A DNA stretch of 64,000 nt, from NCBI RefSeq assembly GCF_001514495.1, contig NZ_BCNM01000009.1, positions 62,001-126,000 on the forward strand, read 5' to 3'. The position numbers were made by a program, and so were the translations under genes. Of the stretch, positions 15,101-24,711 are shown one piece after another; position 1 is the stretch's first letter; the number at the start of each line of letters is the position of its first letter. This DNA comes from Paenibacillus pabuli NBRC 13638 (GTDB lineage Bacteria > Bacillota > Bacilli > Paenibacillales > Paenibacillaceae). The notes beneath the pieces were generated by a model. That model was not told where the DNA came from, did not search any database, and worked only from the letters and a program-made list of their open reading frames with translations.

Positions 15101-16540
15101 CTAAAGCAGCGGAGAAAGCATGCGAGAAAGCATTTCGGCCCCTTTTTGCCACCGAGAACGCTGCTGGAACACCTTCACGTTAATCTGACTGCAATCATCC
15201 AGATCCCGTTCAAAATCTTCTGTGAGTCGTTCCATGGATGATGCCTCAAACAACACTGCCGTCAGCTCAAAATTGCAGAAAAAACTGCGCATATCCATAT
15301 TGGCTGTACCTACCGTCGCAAGCAAATCATCCACAATCAAAACCTTGGCATGTACGAAACCTTTACGGTATTGATAAAATTTTACTCCGGCTCGTAATAA
15401 TTCTTCGACATACGATAACGAGGCCAGATGGACAAGCCGGGAATCCGATTGATACGGGATGATAATCTTTACATCGACCCCGCTGACGGCAGCTGTTTTG
15501 ATCGCTTCATACAGAGCAGGGTCTGGTATAAAATAGGGTGTTGTAATGTATATGCGTTCGCAAGCTACAGAAATCGCACCAAAGCACATTTCCTGAATCG
15601 CATCCCATTCCTGGTCCGGCCCGCTGGCCAGAACCTGAATTCTTTCTGTTCCACTGCAAATATGGGGCGGGAACAGCTCTGTTAACTGGGGTTCCGTAAT
15701 CTGCTCGCCGGAGGCCAGTTTCCAGTCATTCAGGAACGTATTTTGCAGGAAATATACGGCATCTCCTTCAATCTGCACATGGGTATCCCGCCAAAATCCA
15801 ACCTCGGGATACTGCCCAAGGTAATCATCTCCAACATTCATTCCACCCACAAACCCAATCCTTCCATCCACCACAACAATTTTACGGTGGTTTCGGTAGT
15901 TAACTCTCCGATCAATCGTTGCAATAAGCGGTGGTAGAAAGTAATGGAACTCTACGCCAGCATCCTGTAAATTGCGGATAAAACTTCCGCTCATTTTATG
16001 GCTGCCCAGTCCGTCGCATATGAAACGCACGTTAACGCCTTCTTTTGCTTTGCGGATCATGACTTCCTGAAACTTTGTACTGATGACATCATCACGGAAA
16101 ATATAAAATTCAACATGGAGATGATGCTCTGCCTGTTCCATTGCCTTCAGCATGGCTGTAAATGCCTCTTCACCATTCGTGAGTACTTTACTCTTGTTGC
16201 AGCCCGTAATCGGACTCTCAGACAGGCGTGACAGGAGGTTAAACAAACGATGCTGATGGTTGTATCGGCTGCCGGACATCTGACTGGCATTCTCGATAAT
16301 ATCGGCCTGTTTCCAGATCGTTTCCCGTATTTCCCGAAAGATTCGCGAACCGGCTTTACGGACCTTCTTGCGTTTGTTGTAGTCCTGGGCGACAAAATAA
16401 TACACAACGAAGCCGATCAAAGGCACACAAAATAAAATAAACAGCCATGCCACAGCTTTCGCGGGATTGCGGAATTCCAGCAAGAGAATGGTGGCTGCCT
16501 GAAAAGTAAATACGAGCAGTATAATGACCAGCCAAAACAT
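15101..16540 (-). CDS. cls: Cardiolipin synthase
   Basis: Phospholipase-D superfamily enzyme of 479 residues that makes cardiolipin from two phosphatidylglycerols at the membrane. Two N-terminal membrane segments (about residues 1-20 and 32-52) precede two catalytic HKD motifs: NHRKIVVVDGRIGFVGG and HAKVLIVDDLLATVGTAN. Length and layout are standard for Bacillus ClsA/YwnE. The ribosome site is GAGGAGGAAG. A small hairpin GGCAAG/CTTGCC (16557-16575) lies directly upstream of that site and could affect translation. The gene is monocistronic. Confidence 0.95.
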   Translation of the reverse strand: MFWLVIILLVFTFQAATILLLEFRNPAKAVAWLFILFCVPLIGFVVYYFVAQDYNKRKKVRKAGSRIFREIRETIWKQADIIENASQMSGSRYNHQHRLFNLLSRLSESPITGCNKSKVLTNGEEAFTAMLKAMEQAEHHLHVEFYIFRDDVISTKFQEVMIRKAKEGVNVRFICDGLGSHKMSGSFIRNLQDAGVEFHYFLPPLIATIDRRVNYRNHRKIVVVDGRIGFVGGMNVGDDYLGQYPEVGFWRDTHVQIEGDAVYFLQNTFLNDWKLASGEQITEPQLTELFPPHICSGTERIQVLASGPDQEWDAIQEMCFGAISVACERIYITTPYFIPDPALYEAIKTAAVSGVDVKIIIPYQSDSRLVHLASLSYVEELLRAGVKFYQYRKGFVHAKVLIVDDLLATVGTANMDMRSFFCNFELTAVLFEASSMERLTEDFERDLDDCSQINVKVFQQRSRWQKGAEMLSRMLSPLL

Positions 16541-16914
16541 TCGGCTTCCTCCTCATGGCAAGGTTTAATCTTGCCGTTCTCTCTCACTACATAAGCTTTG
16601 ACGATAAAGCCTTTAACTAATCATAGATACCCAATGTTAGCCCCTTTCGTAACGTTTGCTTAGATAAAATTTTACATACGAACCTCGGTTATCCATGGTG
16701 ATCAGCAGGTCAAGCTATGCTCTGTCGGTGTATATTCGGACTGTGTTATCTTCTACATATTATTATTTCAAGTCAGCAAATGAGCAATGCAGCGCACTTT
16801 TGAGCAATTCCCCTTCCAGACTCTTCCTGTTTTCTTGTCGAGAGGTGGTCTTCTTACGTAAAATTAGATATAATATTCGTTAAAAACTTATTACCTAAAG
16901 GAGAAGAGCAGTGA
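16541..16914. other. Divergent intergenic region between cls and the CorC-like gene
   Basis: No gene is seen. A TATAAT (16869-16874) lies about 40 bases before the CorC-like start and could be its -10; the expected -35 position reads TGGTCT, a poor match. No convincing promoter was found for cls, only the hairpin next to its ribosome site. Confidence 0.5.
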
Positions 16915-18273
16915 ATGGAAAGTGAGAGGTATGCGATAAATTTAGTAATGGTTGCGTTTTTGATAGGACTTTCGGCGTTTTTTGTTGCAGTGGAGTTCGC
17001 TCTGGTGCGGGTTCGACCGAGCCGGATCGACCAAATGATTGCAGAAGGAAACAAGCGTGCGCTGGCTGTTAAACAGGCCGTCGCCAATCTGGATGGCTAT
17101 TTGTCTGCCTGTCAGTTGGGCATCACGATTACATCTCTCGGACTGGGCTGGCTGGGTGAACCAACGGTTGAGAAAATTCTCCACCCTGTGTTTGAAAGCA
17201 TGAATATCCCTGAGGCAGTTTCTTCATTCTTATCATTTGTTATTGCGTTTGTTGCCATCACGTACTTGCATGTGGTCGTTGGTGAACTGGCGCCTAAAAC
17301 GATAGCGATCCGCAAAGCCGAAGCCGTTGCTCTGTTTACGTCAACACCTATCATCTGGTTTAACCGAATTATGTATCCTTTTATCTGGCTGTTAAACAGC
17401 TCAGCGAATCAACTGGTCAAGCTGTTCGGAATCAAACCTGCATCTGAACATGAAGATGCGCATTCGGAAGAAGAATTACAGATTATTATCAATGAAAGCT
17501 TTGAGAGTGGAAAGATCAATCAGGCCGAGTTCGGATATGTAAGCCGGATTTTTGCCTTCGATGAGATGCTTGCCAAAGAAATCATGGTGCCCCGGACTGA
17601 TATGGTCTGCCTTTATGTGAATAGATCAAACGAGGAAAACCTGGAGATTATTCGTGAAGAGCAATATACCCGTTTTCCGGTTGTTAATGAGAGCAAAGAT
17701 GATATTATCGGTATCATTAATACCAAACAATTCTTCCTGGAGTTATACGGAAACGACGAGCCTGTCGATCTGTCTTCTCTGATTCAGCCGGTATCGGCTG
17801 TTCACGAAACAACTCCAGTAAAGGACTTGCTTAAGAAAATGCAGAAGGATGGTGTACACATCGCCGTGCTGGTCGATGAGTATGGAGGAACTTCCGGAAT
17901 TGTAACGATTGAAGATGTACTTGAACAGATTGTCGGTGAAATTAGGGATGAATTTGACGCAGACGAAGTGGAAGATATTCAGGTCATCAATGAGAACTAT
18001 GTAATTATGGACGGCAAGGTATCCTTGTCTAAGGTAAACGACATGTTCATGTCCCACCTGGATGCGGATGAATGGGATACCATTGGTGGATGGCTCTATA
18101 GTCATCGTCCTGAGATGAATGAACAGGAAGAATATGAGTTCGAGAATCTGACCTTCGTTTTGCTGGAAAAAGACAAGAATCGTTTCTACAAAGTCGCCGT
18201 TGTTCCTAAGGAACCACTGACCATGTCCGATTACACCGATGAAGACGAGAAAGAGTCCAATTGGGCTAAATAA
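16915..18273 (+). CDS. HlyC/CorC (CNNM) family transporter-like protein
   Basis: A 452-residue membrane protein with three parts. The N-terminal DUF21/CNNM domain has about four membrane segments (VMVAFLIGLSAFFVAVEFALVRVRPSR and following). A CBS pair follows at about residues 215-335, with MVPRTDMVCLYV and VLVDEYGGTSGIVTIEDVLEQIVGEI. The C-terminal CorC_HlyC domain covers about 345-435. The family (TlyC, YhdP, YugS, MpfA) is linked to magnesium and cobalt export or resistance; haemolysin is a historical name. It is monocistronic, with AAAGGAG upstream and a strong terminator after it. Confidence 0.92.
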   Translation: MESERYAINLVMVAFLIGLSAFFVAVEFALVRVRPSRIDQMIAEGNKRALAVKQAVANLDGYLSACQLGITITSLGLGWLGEPTVEKILHPVFESMNIPEAVSSFLSFVIAFVAITYLHVVVGELAPKTIAIRKAEAVALFTSTPIIWFNRIMYPFIWLLNSSANQLVKLFGIKPASEHEDAHSEEELQIIINESFESGKINQAEFGYVSRIFAFDEMLAKEIMVPRTDMVCLYVNRSNEENLEIIREEQYTRFPVVNESKDDIIGIINTKQFFLELYGNDEPVDLSSLIQPVSAVHETTPVKDLLKKMQKDGVHIAVLVDEYGGTSGIVTIEDVLEQIVGEIRDEFDADEVEDIQVINENYVIMDGKVSLSKVNDMFMSHLDADEWDTIGGWLYSHRPEMNEQEEYEFENLTFVLLEKDKNRFYKVAVVPKEPLTMSDYTDEDEKESNWAK

Positions 18274-18285
18274 AGCAAATTTATA

Positions 18286-18335
18286 AATAAGAAGAGGAGC
18301 ACTTGCCTATATTGGTAAGTGCTCCTCTTCTTATT
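18286..18335. terminator. Strong bidirectional terminator
   Basis: A perfect 19-bp inverted repeat (AATAAGAAGAGGAGCACTT and its complement) with a 12-base loop and T-rich sequence on both strands. It separates the CorC-like gene from the convergent hydrolase gene. Confidence 0.85.
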
Positions 18336-18367
18336 ATTTCCCGCTCCATGTGTTACTCTTCTCCATG

Positions 18368-19951
18368 TTATTTTAATACCCACTTCGCAATATCATCGAT
18401 AATGGCTTTGGAGACATTAGATGGCTCAGCGTACTCTTGACCAATCGAAAGTCCATCATAGCTGGATAAAATATGATTTACCTTTGGATAGCTACTGTAC
18501 GTTACATTGGAATGACCTTGAAGAGCCAATTTCCAGTTTTGGAATTGCTTCATAGACACCTGCACATCATTTTCGCCTTGTATAATAAGCATTGGGGTAT
18601 TTTGCGTTTTAGCCAGTTCCGCAGGCACATAATCTCTCTGCTCAAACCACCAATAAGCAGGTTGGAGTGGAAACGCCTCAGGAAGATGATCTACAGAATA
18701 TTTAGGATCCTTAACGATCGCAGCAACATTTTTATAAAAATCAGCTTGCCCTTTAATAATCTCAGTGTCTAAGCCAAGCCGCTTCATCCGATCTACCAAT
18801 TCGTCCTGCTGCTCGGTAAGCACATCCACAAAGCTACTACTTGGTGCAGCAAGTAGTATACTTCCTGCAATATCATGTTGTTTATCCTCAGCAATGATTA
18901 ACGGTAATGCAAACCCGCCTTGACTATGTCCAGCTACAAAAATCGCTGTAGAATCAATATGTGTATTCTTTTTGAGTAATTCTACTGCATCGTTTACCTG
19001 ATCTACGCTTTCTTGTTTTAATGTGAATTTAGGCTGTGAAGCGACCTTATAGGTATGCTCATACGTGACCTTATCGTATCTTAATACAGCAACTCCTTGT
19101 GAAGCTAAACCTACCGCAAGATCGCGAAATGGCTTTGCACCACCAATGGCAGCATCTTGATTGTTAGGCCCGGATCCATGTACCAGAATGACAACCGGGA
19201 AAGGTCCCTCTCCCTTTGGTAAAGTTAGTGTCCCTGGTAAAGCCAAATCACCCTGACCAACCGTAATGTCTTGTTCTGTATAAGCAGATGGGTCGTCGTA
19301 GCTTGGTTTTTGATACACATTTGGAGCAGCAGCGGCAATATACAAGTCATCCACAAGCCCGTTATGATTCATTCTGACCGTAATATTTATACGAGTAAGC
19401 TCTGTTTTAAACGTATAGGTGACATTGCGATGCACTGTGTTATTTTCTACGTGTTTAGCTATGGCTTTACTTGTCATTTTACCATTTTGACCTTCTAGTG
19501 ATGACCATAGCTGACTCAACAACGTAGGTGACAACACTCCACTCACAGAGGTATGAACATATTTGGCGGCTTCCTCGCCATCGCCCTCACTTATAAGTGA
19601 AATGAATATATCCTCAGGCGCTGCCTTCAGCGTCTCGGTAAGAAATCCTCCATCCATAAAGGTAACTCCTTTCGTTAACTGAACAGGATTGTCTAAGGAT
19701 ATGACTCGCCCATTCACAATCGCCTGTTTCTCTCCTACCTTAACTACAATGGTAAGTTCATTTTTTCGTATTGTGATTTGTCCTGTTTTTTGTTGCCAAG
19801 AAACCTCTCCCCCATTCTTTTCTGCAATCTCACGAATAGAAACTAGATTTTCACTACCAGCGGGTTTTTCAGGGGCTGCTGAGATGGATGTCACTGGCAG
19901 GATGAGACATACGAAAGTAAGAGAAAGTAATAGCTTTTTCCAATGGTTCAT
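18368..19951 (-). CDS. Secreted alpha/beta hydrolase with copper-amine-oxidase-like N-terminal domain
   Basis: A 527-residue protein. A signal peptide covers residues 1-25 (KKLLLSLTFVCLILPVTSISAA). A stalk-like copper-amine-oxidase N-domain (about 35-110: LVSIREIAEKNGGEV, ITIRKNEL) and a DUF3887-like region (115-205) follow. From about 225 there is an alpha/beta hydrolase with oxyanion HGSGPNNQD, nucleophile Ser343 in GHSQGG, Asp462 in GENDVQVS and His493 in VNHILSS. An esterase or peptidase outside the membrane is likely; the substrate is unknown. The stalk domain is common in Paenibacillus surface proteins. It follows the GntR/DUF1648 genes in the same direction with a 50-bp gap and no terminator, so it may be in their operon. 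Confidence 0.85.
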   Translation of the reverse strand: MNHWKKLLLSLTFVCLILPVTSISAAPEKPAGSENLVSIREIAEKNGGEVSWQQKTGQITIRKNELTIVVKVGEKQAIVNGRVISLDNPVQLTKGVTFMDGGFLTETLKAAPEDIFISLISEGDGEEAAKYVHTSVSGVLSPTLLSQLWSSLEGQNGKMTSKAIAKHVENNTVHRNVTYTFKTELTRINITVRMNHNGLVDDLYIAAAAPNVYQKPSYDDPSAYTEQDITVGQGDLALPGTLTLPKGEGPFPVVILVHGSGPNNQDAAIGGAKPFRDLAVGLASQGVAVLRYDKVTYEHTYKVASQPKFTLKQESVDQVNDAVELLKKNTHIDSTAIFVAGHSQGGFALPLIIAEDKQHDIAGSILLAAPSSSFVDVLTEQQDELVDRMKRLGLDTEIIKGQADFYKNVAAIVKDPKYSVDHLPEAFPLQPAYWWFEQRDYVPAELAKTQNTPMLIIQGENDVQVSMKQFQNWKLALQGHSNVTYSSYPKVNHILSSYDGLSIGQEYAEPSNVSKAIIDDIAKWVLK

Positions 19952-20003
19952 CGTAATAACTCCTTCTAATTCATTTTTATGATATGCATAGATCTATGAG
20001 CAT

Positions 20004-21104
20004 TTATTGGCTCAGGGCTATACTTATAACAACAATAGCAATGATGAATAAAACAATGACCCAAGATAGTGGACGAGCGAAGTTATTGGTCCAGCCTATT
20101 CCATAACGCTTTTCTACGGTTAAAGAAGGATCATTGGCATTGAAGTAAATAAAACCAAGTTTCCAATAATCATCGTCGTTCACCGGCTGCTCCTTAGATC
20201 GTTTGCGCTCCTCTTGATGACTCCAAATTTTCCCACCGCCTTGTCTGCCTGTGAGAGACAGCAGTATAGCGCCTAACACGATCACCACAGGGATGGTGAA
20301 GCTAATAGCTGTTAACAAGACCAGATTAGGGACAAACATATTCATCTGAATGACGGCAAATAAAATGGTAAGAAGCAACCCTGTTATGATCGTAAATAGG
20401 GACCATTTACGGCGGAATTGAATATTTTCAGCAGCAAACTGGACAGGATTAGACGCAGTAAGCTGTTGTTTGCTTGTTTTAATACTCCAGTTCACCAACA
20501 TCATAAGTGCAATGATTCCTAGCTGTACAAGATTAACAGCCAGTACCGAAAGGTAGGTTTTAGGCACACTGGAAGTGACATTGCCCTGAAGATCATATTT
20601 TATTGGAATGACGTTAGGTAGTTCCTTATAATTCAGGATCGAAATGAACGCAATGGCTGCAATAATAGCAATGTGAATGAGAAACCAATAGTTGGAATAG
20701 GTGAGCTTATTTTGGCGGAAGGTGGTATCAATTTTAACTCTTTGAGGTGCTTCTACAGTTGTAAGTGTTCCTTTTATCTTTTTCATCTTGAAATGAAATA
20801 ATATGTGTAGTGCTGCCCAGTACACAATGAATATCATTGTGCTAACACCGGTAATCATTGCGGTAGAATCTTCATTAGCAGATCGGAGTAAATACAGACA
20901 GACAAGGATAACCATCCCGTTTCCGACCAGACTTACTGCCGCAAACGTACTCCGCAGCTTACGTAAGATTGGTGTGTAGTAACTATATTCACTTACCGTA
21001 ACCCCAAAGCTAATGGTTTCCCTTGTCATATATGGTGCAAAGGATAGAAGTAAGCCTAATGGGGCAAAGATTAAGATGACAGGTAATATACTAAATAGCT
21101 GCAT
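20004..21104 (-). CDS. DUF1648/DUF5808 multi-pass membrane protein
   Basis: A 366-residue membrane protein with about eight hydrophobic segments. The LPNVIPIKYDLQGNV segment is the DUF1648 signature, shared with SdpI-type immunity/permease proteins. The C-terminal DDDYWKLGFIYFNANDPSLTV...RYGIGWT is the DUF5808 motif. The function is unknown. The start is placed at the ATG at 21104, ten bases after GGGAG; the frame opens at a GTG too close to that site. It lies 24 bases after a YtrA-type GntR regulator, the usual arrangement for this family, so the regulator probably controls it. Confidence 0.82.
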   Translation of the reverse strand: MQLFSILPVILIFAPLGLLLSFAPYMTRETISFGVTVSEYSYYTPILRKLRSTFAAVSLVGNGMVILVCLYLLRSANEDSTAMITGVSTMIFIVYWAALHILFHFKMKKIKGTLTTVEAPQRVKIDTTFRQNKLTYSNYWFLIHIAIIAAIAFISILNYKELPNVIPIKYDLQGNVTSSVPKTYLSVLAVNLVQLGIIALMMLVNWSIKTSKQQLTASNPVQFAAENIQFRRKWSLFTIITGLLLTILFAVIQMNMFVPNLVLLTAISFTIPVVIVLGAILLSLTGRQGGGKIWSHQEERKRSKEQPVNDDDYWKLGFIYFNANDPSLTVEKRYGIGWTNNFARPLSWVIVLFIIAIVVISIALSQ

Positions 21105-21128
21105 ACATAACACACTCCCTTGATTCCT

Positions 21129-21524
21129 TTATTCTTTGTTGTGACCCATCTTTACATCATCATAAATTTGATCTAATACCGCAGATAGTTCCTCTTTGGT
21201 CATTCCGCGACATATCGCTTCGGCAATAATCGGTCTGAATTCGCTTTGCTGCTTTTTCAAAAAATCATCCGTTAAATCAGGCATTCCATCAGGGTTTACT
21301 ACAACTCCCTTTTGTCTATGAACTAGAATGTATCCATCTTGCTTGAGCAGTGTATAAGCCTTGTTGACCGTGTGAAGGTTAACTCCAATATCTGCCGCCA
21401 AATTCCGAACCGAAGGTAGCGCCTCACCTAGCTGTAGCTCACCACTAGCAATGCCTTCGATAATTTGATAAACAAGCTGCGAATAGATGGGAAGTTCGGA
21501 TTGCATATCCAGTTGAATAATCAA
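21129..21524 (-). CDS. GntR family regulator, YtrA subfamily
   Basis: A 131-residue repressor with an N-terminal winged helix (LPIYSQLVYQIIEGIASGELQ..., PSVRNLAADIGVNLHTVNKAY) and only a short C-terminal dimerisation tail, which defines the YtrA class. The start is a TTG at 21524, preceded by AAGGTGA; the next ATG is inside the conserved N-terminal helix. It heads a unit with the DUF1648 membrane protein and possibly the hydrolase. A dyad operator overlaps its promoter, so autoregulation is likely. Confidence 0.9.
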   Translation of the reverse strand: MIIQLDMQSELPIYSQLVYQIIEGIASGELQLGEALPSVRNLAADIGVNLHTVNKAYTLLKQDGYILVHRQKGVVVNPDGMPDLTDDFLKKQQSEFRPIIAEAICRGMTKEELSAVLDQIYDDVKMGHNKE

Positions 21525-21547
21525 GAGTTCACCTTCTTTTTGTTATC

Positions 21548-21588
21548 TGTTATATATCAAGTATAACAGGTATAACATGAGTGAGCAA
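21548..21588 (-). promoter_or_regulatory. Promoter and operator of the GntR operon
   Basis: Minus strand: TTGCTC (21588-21583), 17 bases, TATACT (21565-21560). A perfect dyad TGTTATA-7-TATAACA (21548-21568) covers the -10, and a further half site TATAACA lies at 21571-21577. Placement and symmetry fit a GntR/YtrA autorepressor site. Confidence 0.75.
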
Positions 21589-21596
21589 TATGTATG

Positions 21597-21661
21597 AAAA
21601 AAAGCCGCGTATTAATGGCGAGGGCAAACTTACCTGACCCTTCACCATTGATATGCGGCTT
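21597..21661 (-). terminator. Terminator of the AI-2E family gene
   Basis: Long hairpin on the minus strand: AAGCCGCATATCAATGG pairs with CCATTAATACGCGGCTT with a few mismatches, followed by TTTTTTT. It lies between the AI-2E-type gene and the GntR promoter. Confidence 0.8.
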
Positions 21662-21737
21662 ATTCTGATGAGCTTATCTATGTGATTCAAGAACAATCAT
21701 TAGTCGAGCACATGATAAAGTTATTTTCAAATTCCAT

Positions 21738-22877
21738 TCAGAGTTCAGTCTTATCTTCAACAATCCGATAATGGATTTTGCGAACTATAATTTTCAGAAT
21801 CATATATAGGGGAATAACGATGATCATACCCAAGATATTTCCCAGGTCAGCACCCACGAGCAAAAGGATAACGGTAGTCAGTGGATGAATATCGAGCTGC
21901 TTGCCATAGACGTAAGGTGAGATCAGGTTATCCTGAATTTGCTGTGCGATCACAATAATGACCAGTGACCAGATCGCCATCGAAGGTGATTCAATAAACG
22001 CGACAATGACAACCGGGATAGCTGCCAGCAAAGCCCCCACATAAGGAATGAAGTTCAAGATGATGGATACAACCGTCAGAAGAAGGGCATAGGGTAAACC
22101 GAGAAACAGAAAACCGATGTACATCAGAATGCCCAAAGCCACATTAACGATGACACGGCCTACAATATAGCTACTAAGTGCTTCATCAATTTCATGGACC
22201 GTCTCTTCTCCATCTTTGCGATAACGTCTGGGCAGCAGCAGGGTAAGATTGGTTCCGAATTTGCTGCCTTCCTTAAGCATGTAATAGAGCATGATTGGGA
22301 AGGTCGCCAAAATGATCACCAGATTGGATACCACCGAAAACAACCCGGATATATAATCCGTCACCTGTGTAATCCCTTGGCTCAGAAATTCGGAAAGTCG
22401 CGAGAATAGATCGGAATCCTCGGGCAAATATTTGGAAAGGAAACCCTTCTTTTCGAATTCACTCAACTGATCACTGAGCGAAGTAACCAGTGCCGGGGCA
22501 TTTTCCACAAAATTCAATAGCTGCTCCCGCAACGAAGGCCATACCAGTACGCTGAACCCTGCCATGATTAACGCAATCACCGCATAAATCATAATCACCG
22601 ACAAAGCTCGCTTCATTTTGTGCCGTTCCATGTAATCGACAAGCGGGCGAAGTAAATAATAGAAGAAACCGGCAATCAGCAGCGGAATCATGATGATATG
22701 AATCAGTGAGGTTAGGGGTGTGAAAATAAAGTTCACTTTATCCCCCAGATACACGATGAGCAGCAGCAAAATAATCGCTGTGCATATACGGTAAAACTTG
22801 TTGTTTATCAAGAAACGTGATCCCTCCATACGCTGCTCTGCCAATGGTCTGCGGCGTTGATATGTATATCTAGTCAT
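21738..22877 (-). CDS. AI-2E family transporter (UPF0118)
   Basis: A 379-residue membrane protein. The family layout is visible: two or three N-terminal membrane segments, an extracytoplasmic amphipathic region (REQLLNFVENAPALVTSLSDQLSEF), then the C-terminal block with LNFIPYVGALLAAIPV and QQIQDNLISPYVYGKQLDIHPLTTVILLL. Members include YtvI, TqsA and Na+/H+ antiporter-like proteins; the substrate cannot be told. The ATG at 22877 has no clear ribosome site. A second ATG 16 codons later is also weak, so the start is uncertain. Confidence 0.88.
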   Translation of the reverse strand: MTRYTYQRRRPLAEQRMEGSRFLINNKFYRICTAIILLLLIVYLGDKVNFIFTPLTSLIHIIMIPLLIAGFFYYLLRPLVDYMERHKMKRALSVIMIYAVIALIMAGFSVLVWPSLREQLLNFVENAPALVTSLSDQLSEFEKKGFLSKYLPEDSDLFSRLSEFLSQGITQVTDYISGLFSVVSNLVIILATFPIMLYYMLKEGSKFGTNLTLLLPRRYRKDGEETVHEIDEALSSYIVGRVIVNVALGILMYIGFLFLGLPYALLLTVVSIILNFIPYVGALLAAIPVVIVAFIESPSMAIWSLVIIVIAQQIQDNLISPYVYGKQLDIHPLTTVILLLVGADLGNILGMIIVIPLYMILKIIVRKIHYRIVEDKTEL

Positions 22878-22969
22878 TTACTTATGATAGTAAGTACCCT
22901 TTAATGACAGTCATGCCACAGGTGATACTGAATATACACTCATTTTCTTCCCAAAACAGAGCTGAAAGC

Positions 22970-22999
22970 AAAAAAAAAAGAAGCAGGCGTTAGCCTGCC
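22970..22999 (-). terminator. Terminator overlapping the ABC permease stop
   Basis: GGCAGGC-taac-GCCTGCT on the minus strand, followed by CTTTTTTTTTT. The TAA stop of the permease sits in the loop, so translation ends inside the terminator hairpin. Confidence 0.85.
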
Positions 23000-23784
23000 A
23001 CATCCCTTTTGCTGAATACCACCCATGAAATGACCATGAAGATGACATAGTACACTGCCAGTACGGCAATGGAAAATCCAAGTGTCATGCCTGCATTCCC
23101 TCCGTCCACCATGCCAAAGTCCGTCCCTTGACTCATATATCGACTGAGATCCATATTATTGAACAGGACATACTTGGCCCAGTCATAACGGACAGGATTA
23201 AAGATCAGCGAGAACAAATTCTGTGTAAACATGATAAATAGAGACAAACCGATTGCCAATGCACCTGAACGAAATACAGAGGAGACCATAAAGGCAATCG
23301 CGAGTGTGATAAACAGGTCTACGTAAAGATATCCCCATGATGTAAAGGCGTATGATGCAGAAACTCCACTTCCATCCTGAGGTGCGGAATGGGAGAACAG
23401 CAGATACGACATTGCTGTTGCCAGAATAACAACAAGCAACGTGCTCAGAATACTAAACCCAATCACGGTCAGATATTTGGAAGCCAGTATTTTGCTGCGC
23501 GACCACGGACGGATTAACAGCAATTTAATGGTGCCCCAGGTGAACTCTCCTGCCACCGCTTCAGCTGCAATGACCACACAGAAGATGGTATTCAGGAAAA
23601 AGACCACCTGTACGGTTGTAATGGCTGGCTGCCAGAATAGGTCCTCACTAGATCCCAGGCCCTCTCTTAGCAAAACCGGCATCAACAGTGCGATTATTGC
23701 CAGAATGGATAACATAATCCAGGTACGCGGACGACGGAAAATTTTCATGTTTTCGTTCATAATCAGATTCCCGAAATTACCCAA
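22990..23784 (-). CDS. ABC transporter permease (ABC-2 type)
   Basis: A 264-residue permease with six hydrophobic segments. It begins MGNFGNLIMNENMKIFRRPRT, the usual opening of Bacillus BcrB/YtrC-like permeases, and has EFTWGTIKLLLIRPWSRSKI in the first loop. It starts at TTG 23784, which overlaps the end of the ATPase gene by eight bases and follows GGCGGAAG. With the ATPase it forms an exporter of the bacitracin/lantibiotic-resistance or ABC-2 type; the substrate is unknown. Last gene of the operon that begins with the Cys-rich protein. Confidence 0.9.
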   Translation of the reverse strand: MGNFGNLIMNENMKIFRRPRTWIMLSILAIIALLMPVLLREGLGSSEDLFWQPAITTVQVVFFLNTIFCVVIAAEAVAGEFTWGTIKLLLIRPWSRSKILASKYLTVIGFSILSTLLVVILATAMSYLLFSHSAPQDGSGVSASYAFTSWGYLYVDLFITLAIAFMVSSVFRSGALAIGLSLFIMFTQNLFSLIFNPVRYDWAKYVLFNNMDLSRYMSQGTDFGMVDGGNAGMTLGFSIAVLAVYYVIFMVISWVVFSKRDVAG

Positions 23785-24685
23785 TACTTCCGCCCCCAGT
23801 CACTTTCAAAAATTGATCTTCCAGCGTATGGGTTACGTTACGAATACCGTATACCTGGAACCCTTCACTGACCAGCCTGGCATTCAAATCCGGAATCTGC
23901 TCACGGGATAAACGAATCACAATGGCACTGCCCTGAACTGCAGCTCCGGTAATTAGTTCGGCTGCACGCGGGGCATCATCTACCTCAAATGCAACTTCAG
24001 TAAGTACATCCGCTCCCGCCTCAGCTCTGAGATTTCTTACATCAATCAGCTTTCCGTTCTGAATAATCGCTACGGTATCACACATCAATTCCATCTCGGA
24101 CAGCAAATGACTGGATACAAAGACGGTAATGCCTTCCTCCTTGCAGAGCTGACGCAAATAATCCCTGAGTTCCCGGATTCCCTGCGGATCAAGCCCGTTG
24201 GTCGGCTCATCCAACACCAATAACTTTGGCTTATGTAATATGGCCTGTGCGACACCCAGACGCTGACGCATACCCAGAGAATAGGTCTTTACCTTGTCAT
24301 GAATGCGAGCTGTAAGCCCTACACGTTCAATCGTCTCGGCAATTCTTTCTTTGGTAATGCCAGGTGACATCCGAGCAAAGTGAACGAGATTCTGATAGCC
24401 AGTCAGGAACTTGTACATTTCCGGATTCTCGACAATGGCTCCAACTTGAGCTACGGCTTGCTCAAATTCATTCTTTACACTGTGTCCCGAGATGATGATA
24501 TCTCCTTTGGTAATGGACATTAGTCCGACCATCATTCGAATTGTTGTTGTTTTCCCCGCCCCATTGGGTCCTAAAAAACCAAAAACCTGCCCCGGAGAAA
24601 TATCCAGAGTCAGGTCACTGACCAATGATCGGGAGGAGATGATTTTACTGACGCCCTGAAGACGGACAACCGGCTCCTGCTGCAT
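23777..24685 (-). CDS. ABC transporter ATP-binding protein
   Basis: A 302-residue ATPase of the BcrA/drug-export class: Walker A GPNGAGKTTT, signature YSLGMRQRLG, Walker B LLVLDEPTNGLD, and the switch His in SSHLL. The C-terminal extension (about 80 residues after the nucleotide domain) is typical of BcrA-like subunits. I chose the ATG at 24685, seven bases after GGAGG; a frame opening 11 codons upstream overlaps the preceding gene. It is coupled to the permease by an eight-base overlap. Confidence 0.93.
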   Translation of the reverse strand: MQQEPVVRLQGVSKIISSRSLVSDLTLDISPGQVFGFLGPNGAGKTTTIRMMVGLMSITKGDIIISGHSVKNEFEQAVAQVGAIVENPEMYKFLTGYQNLVHFARMSPGITKERIAETIERVGLTARIHDKVKTYSLGMRQRLGVAQAILHKPKLLVLDEPTNGLDPQGIRELRDYLRQLCKEEGITVFVSSHLLSEMELMCDTVAIIQNGKLIDVRNLRAEAGADVLTEVAFEVDDAPRAAELITGAAVQGSAIVIRLSREQIPDLNARLVSEGFQVYGIRNVTHTLEDQFLKVTGGGSIG

Positions 24686-24711
24686 TCCATTTCCTCCTTC
24701 ATCGACGGACA

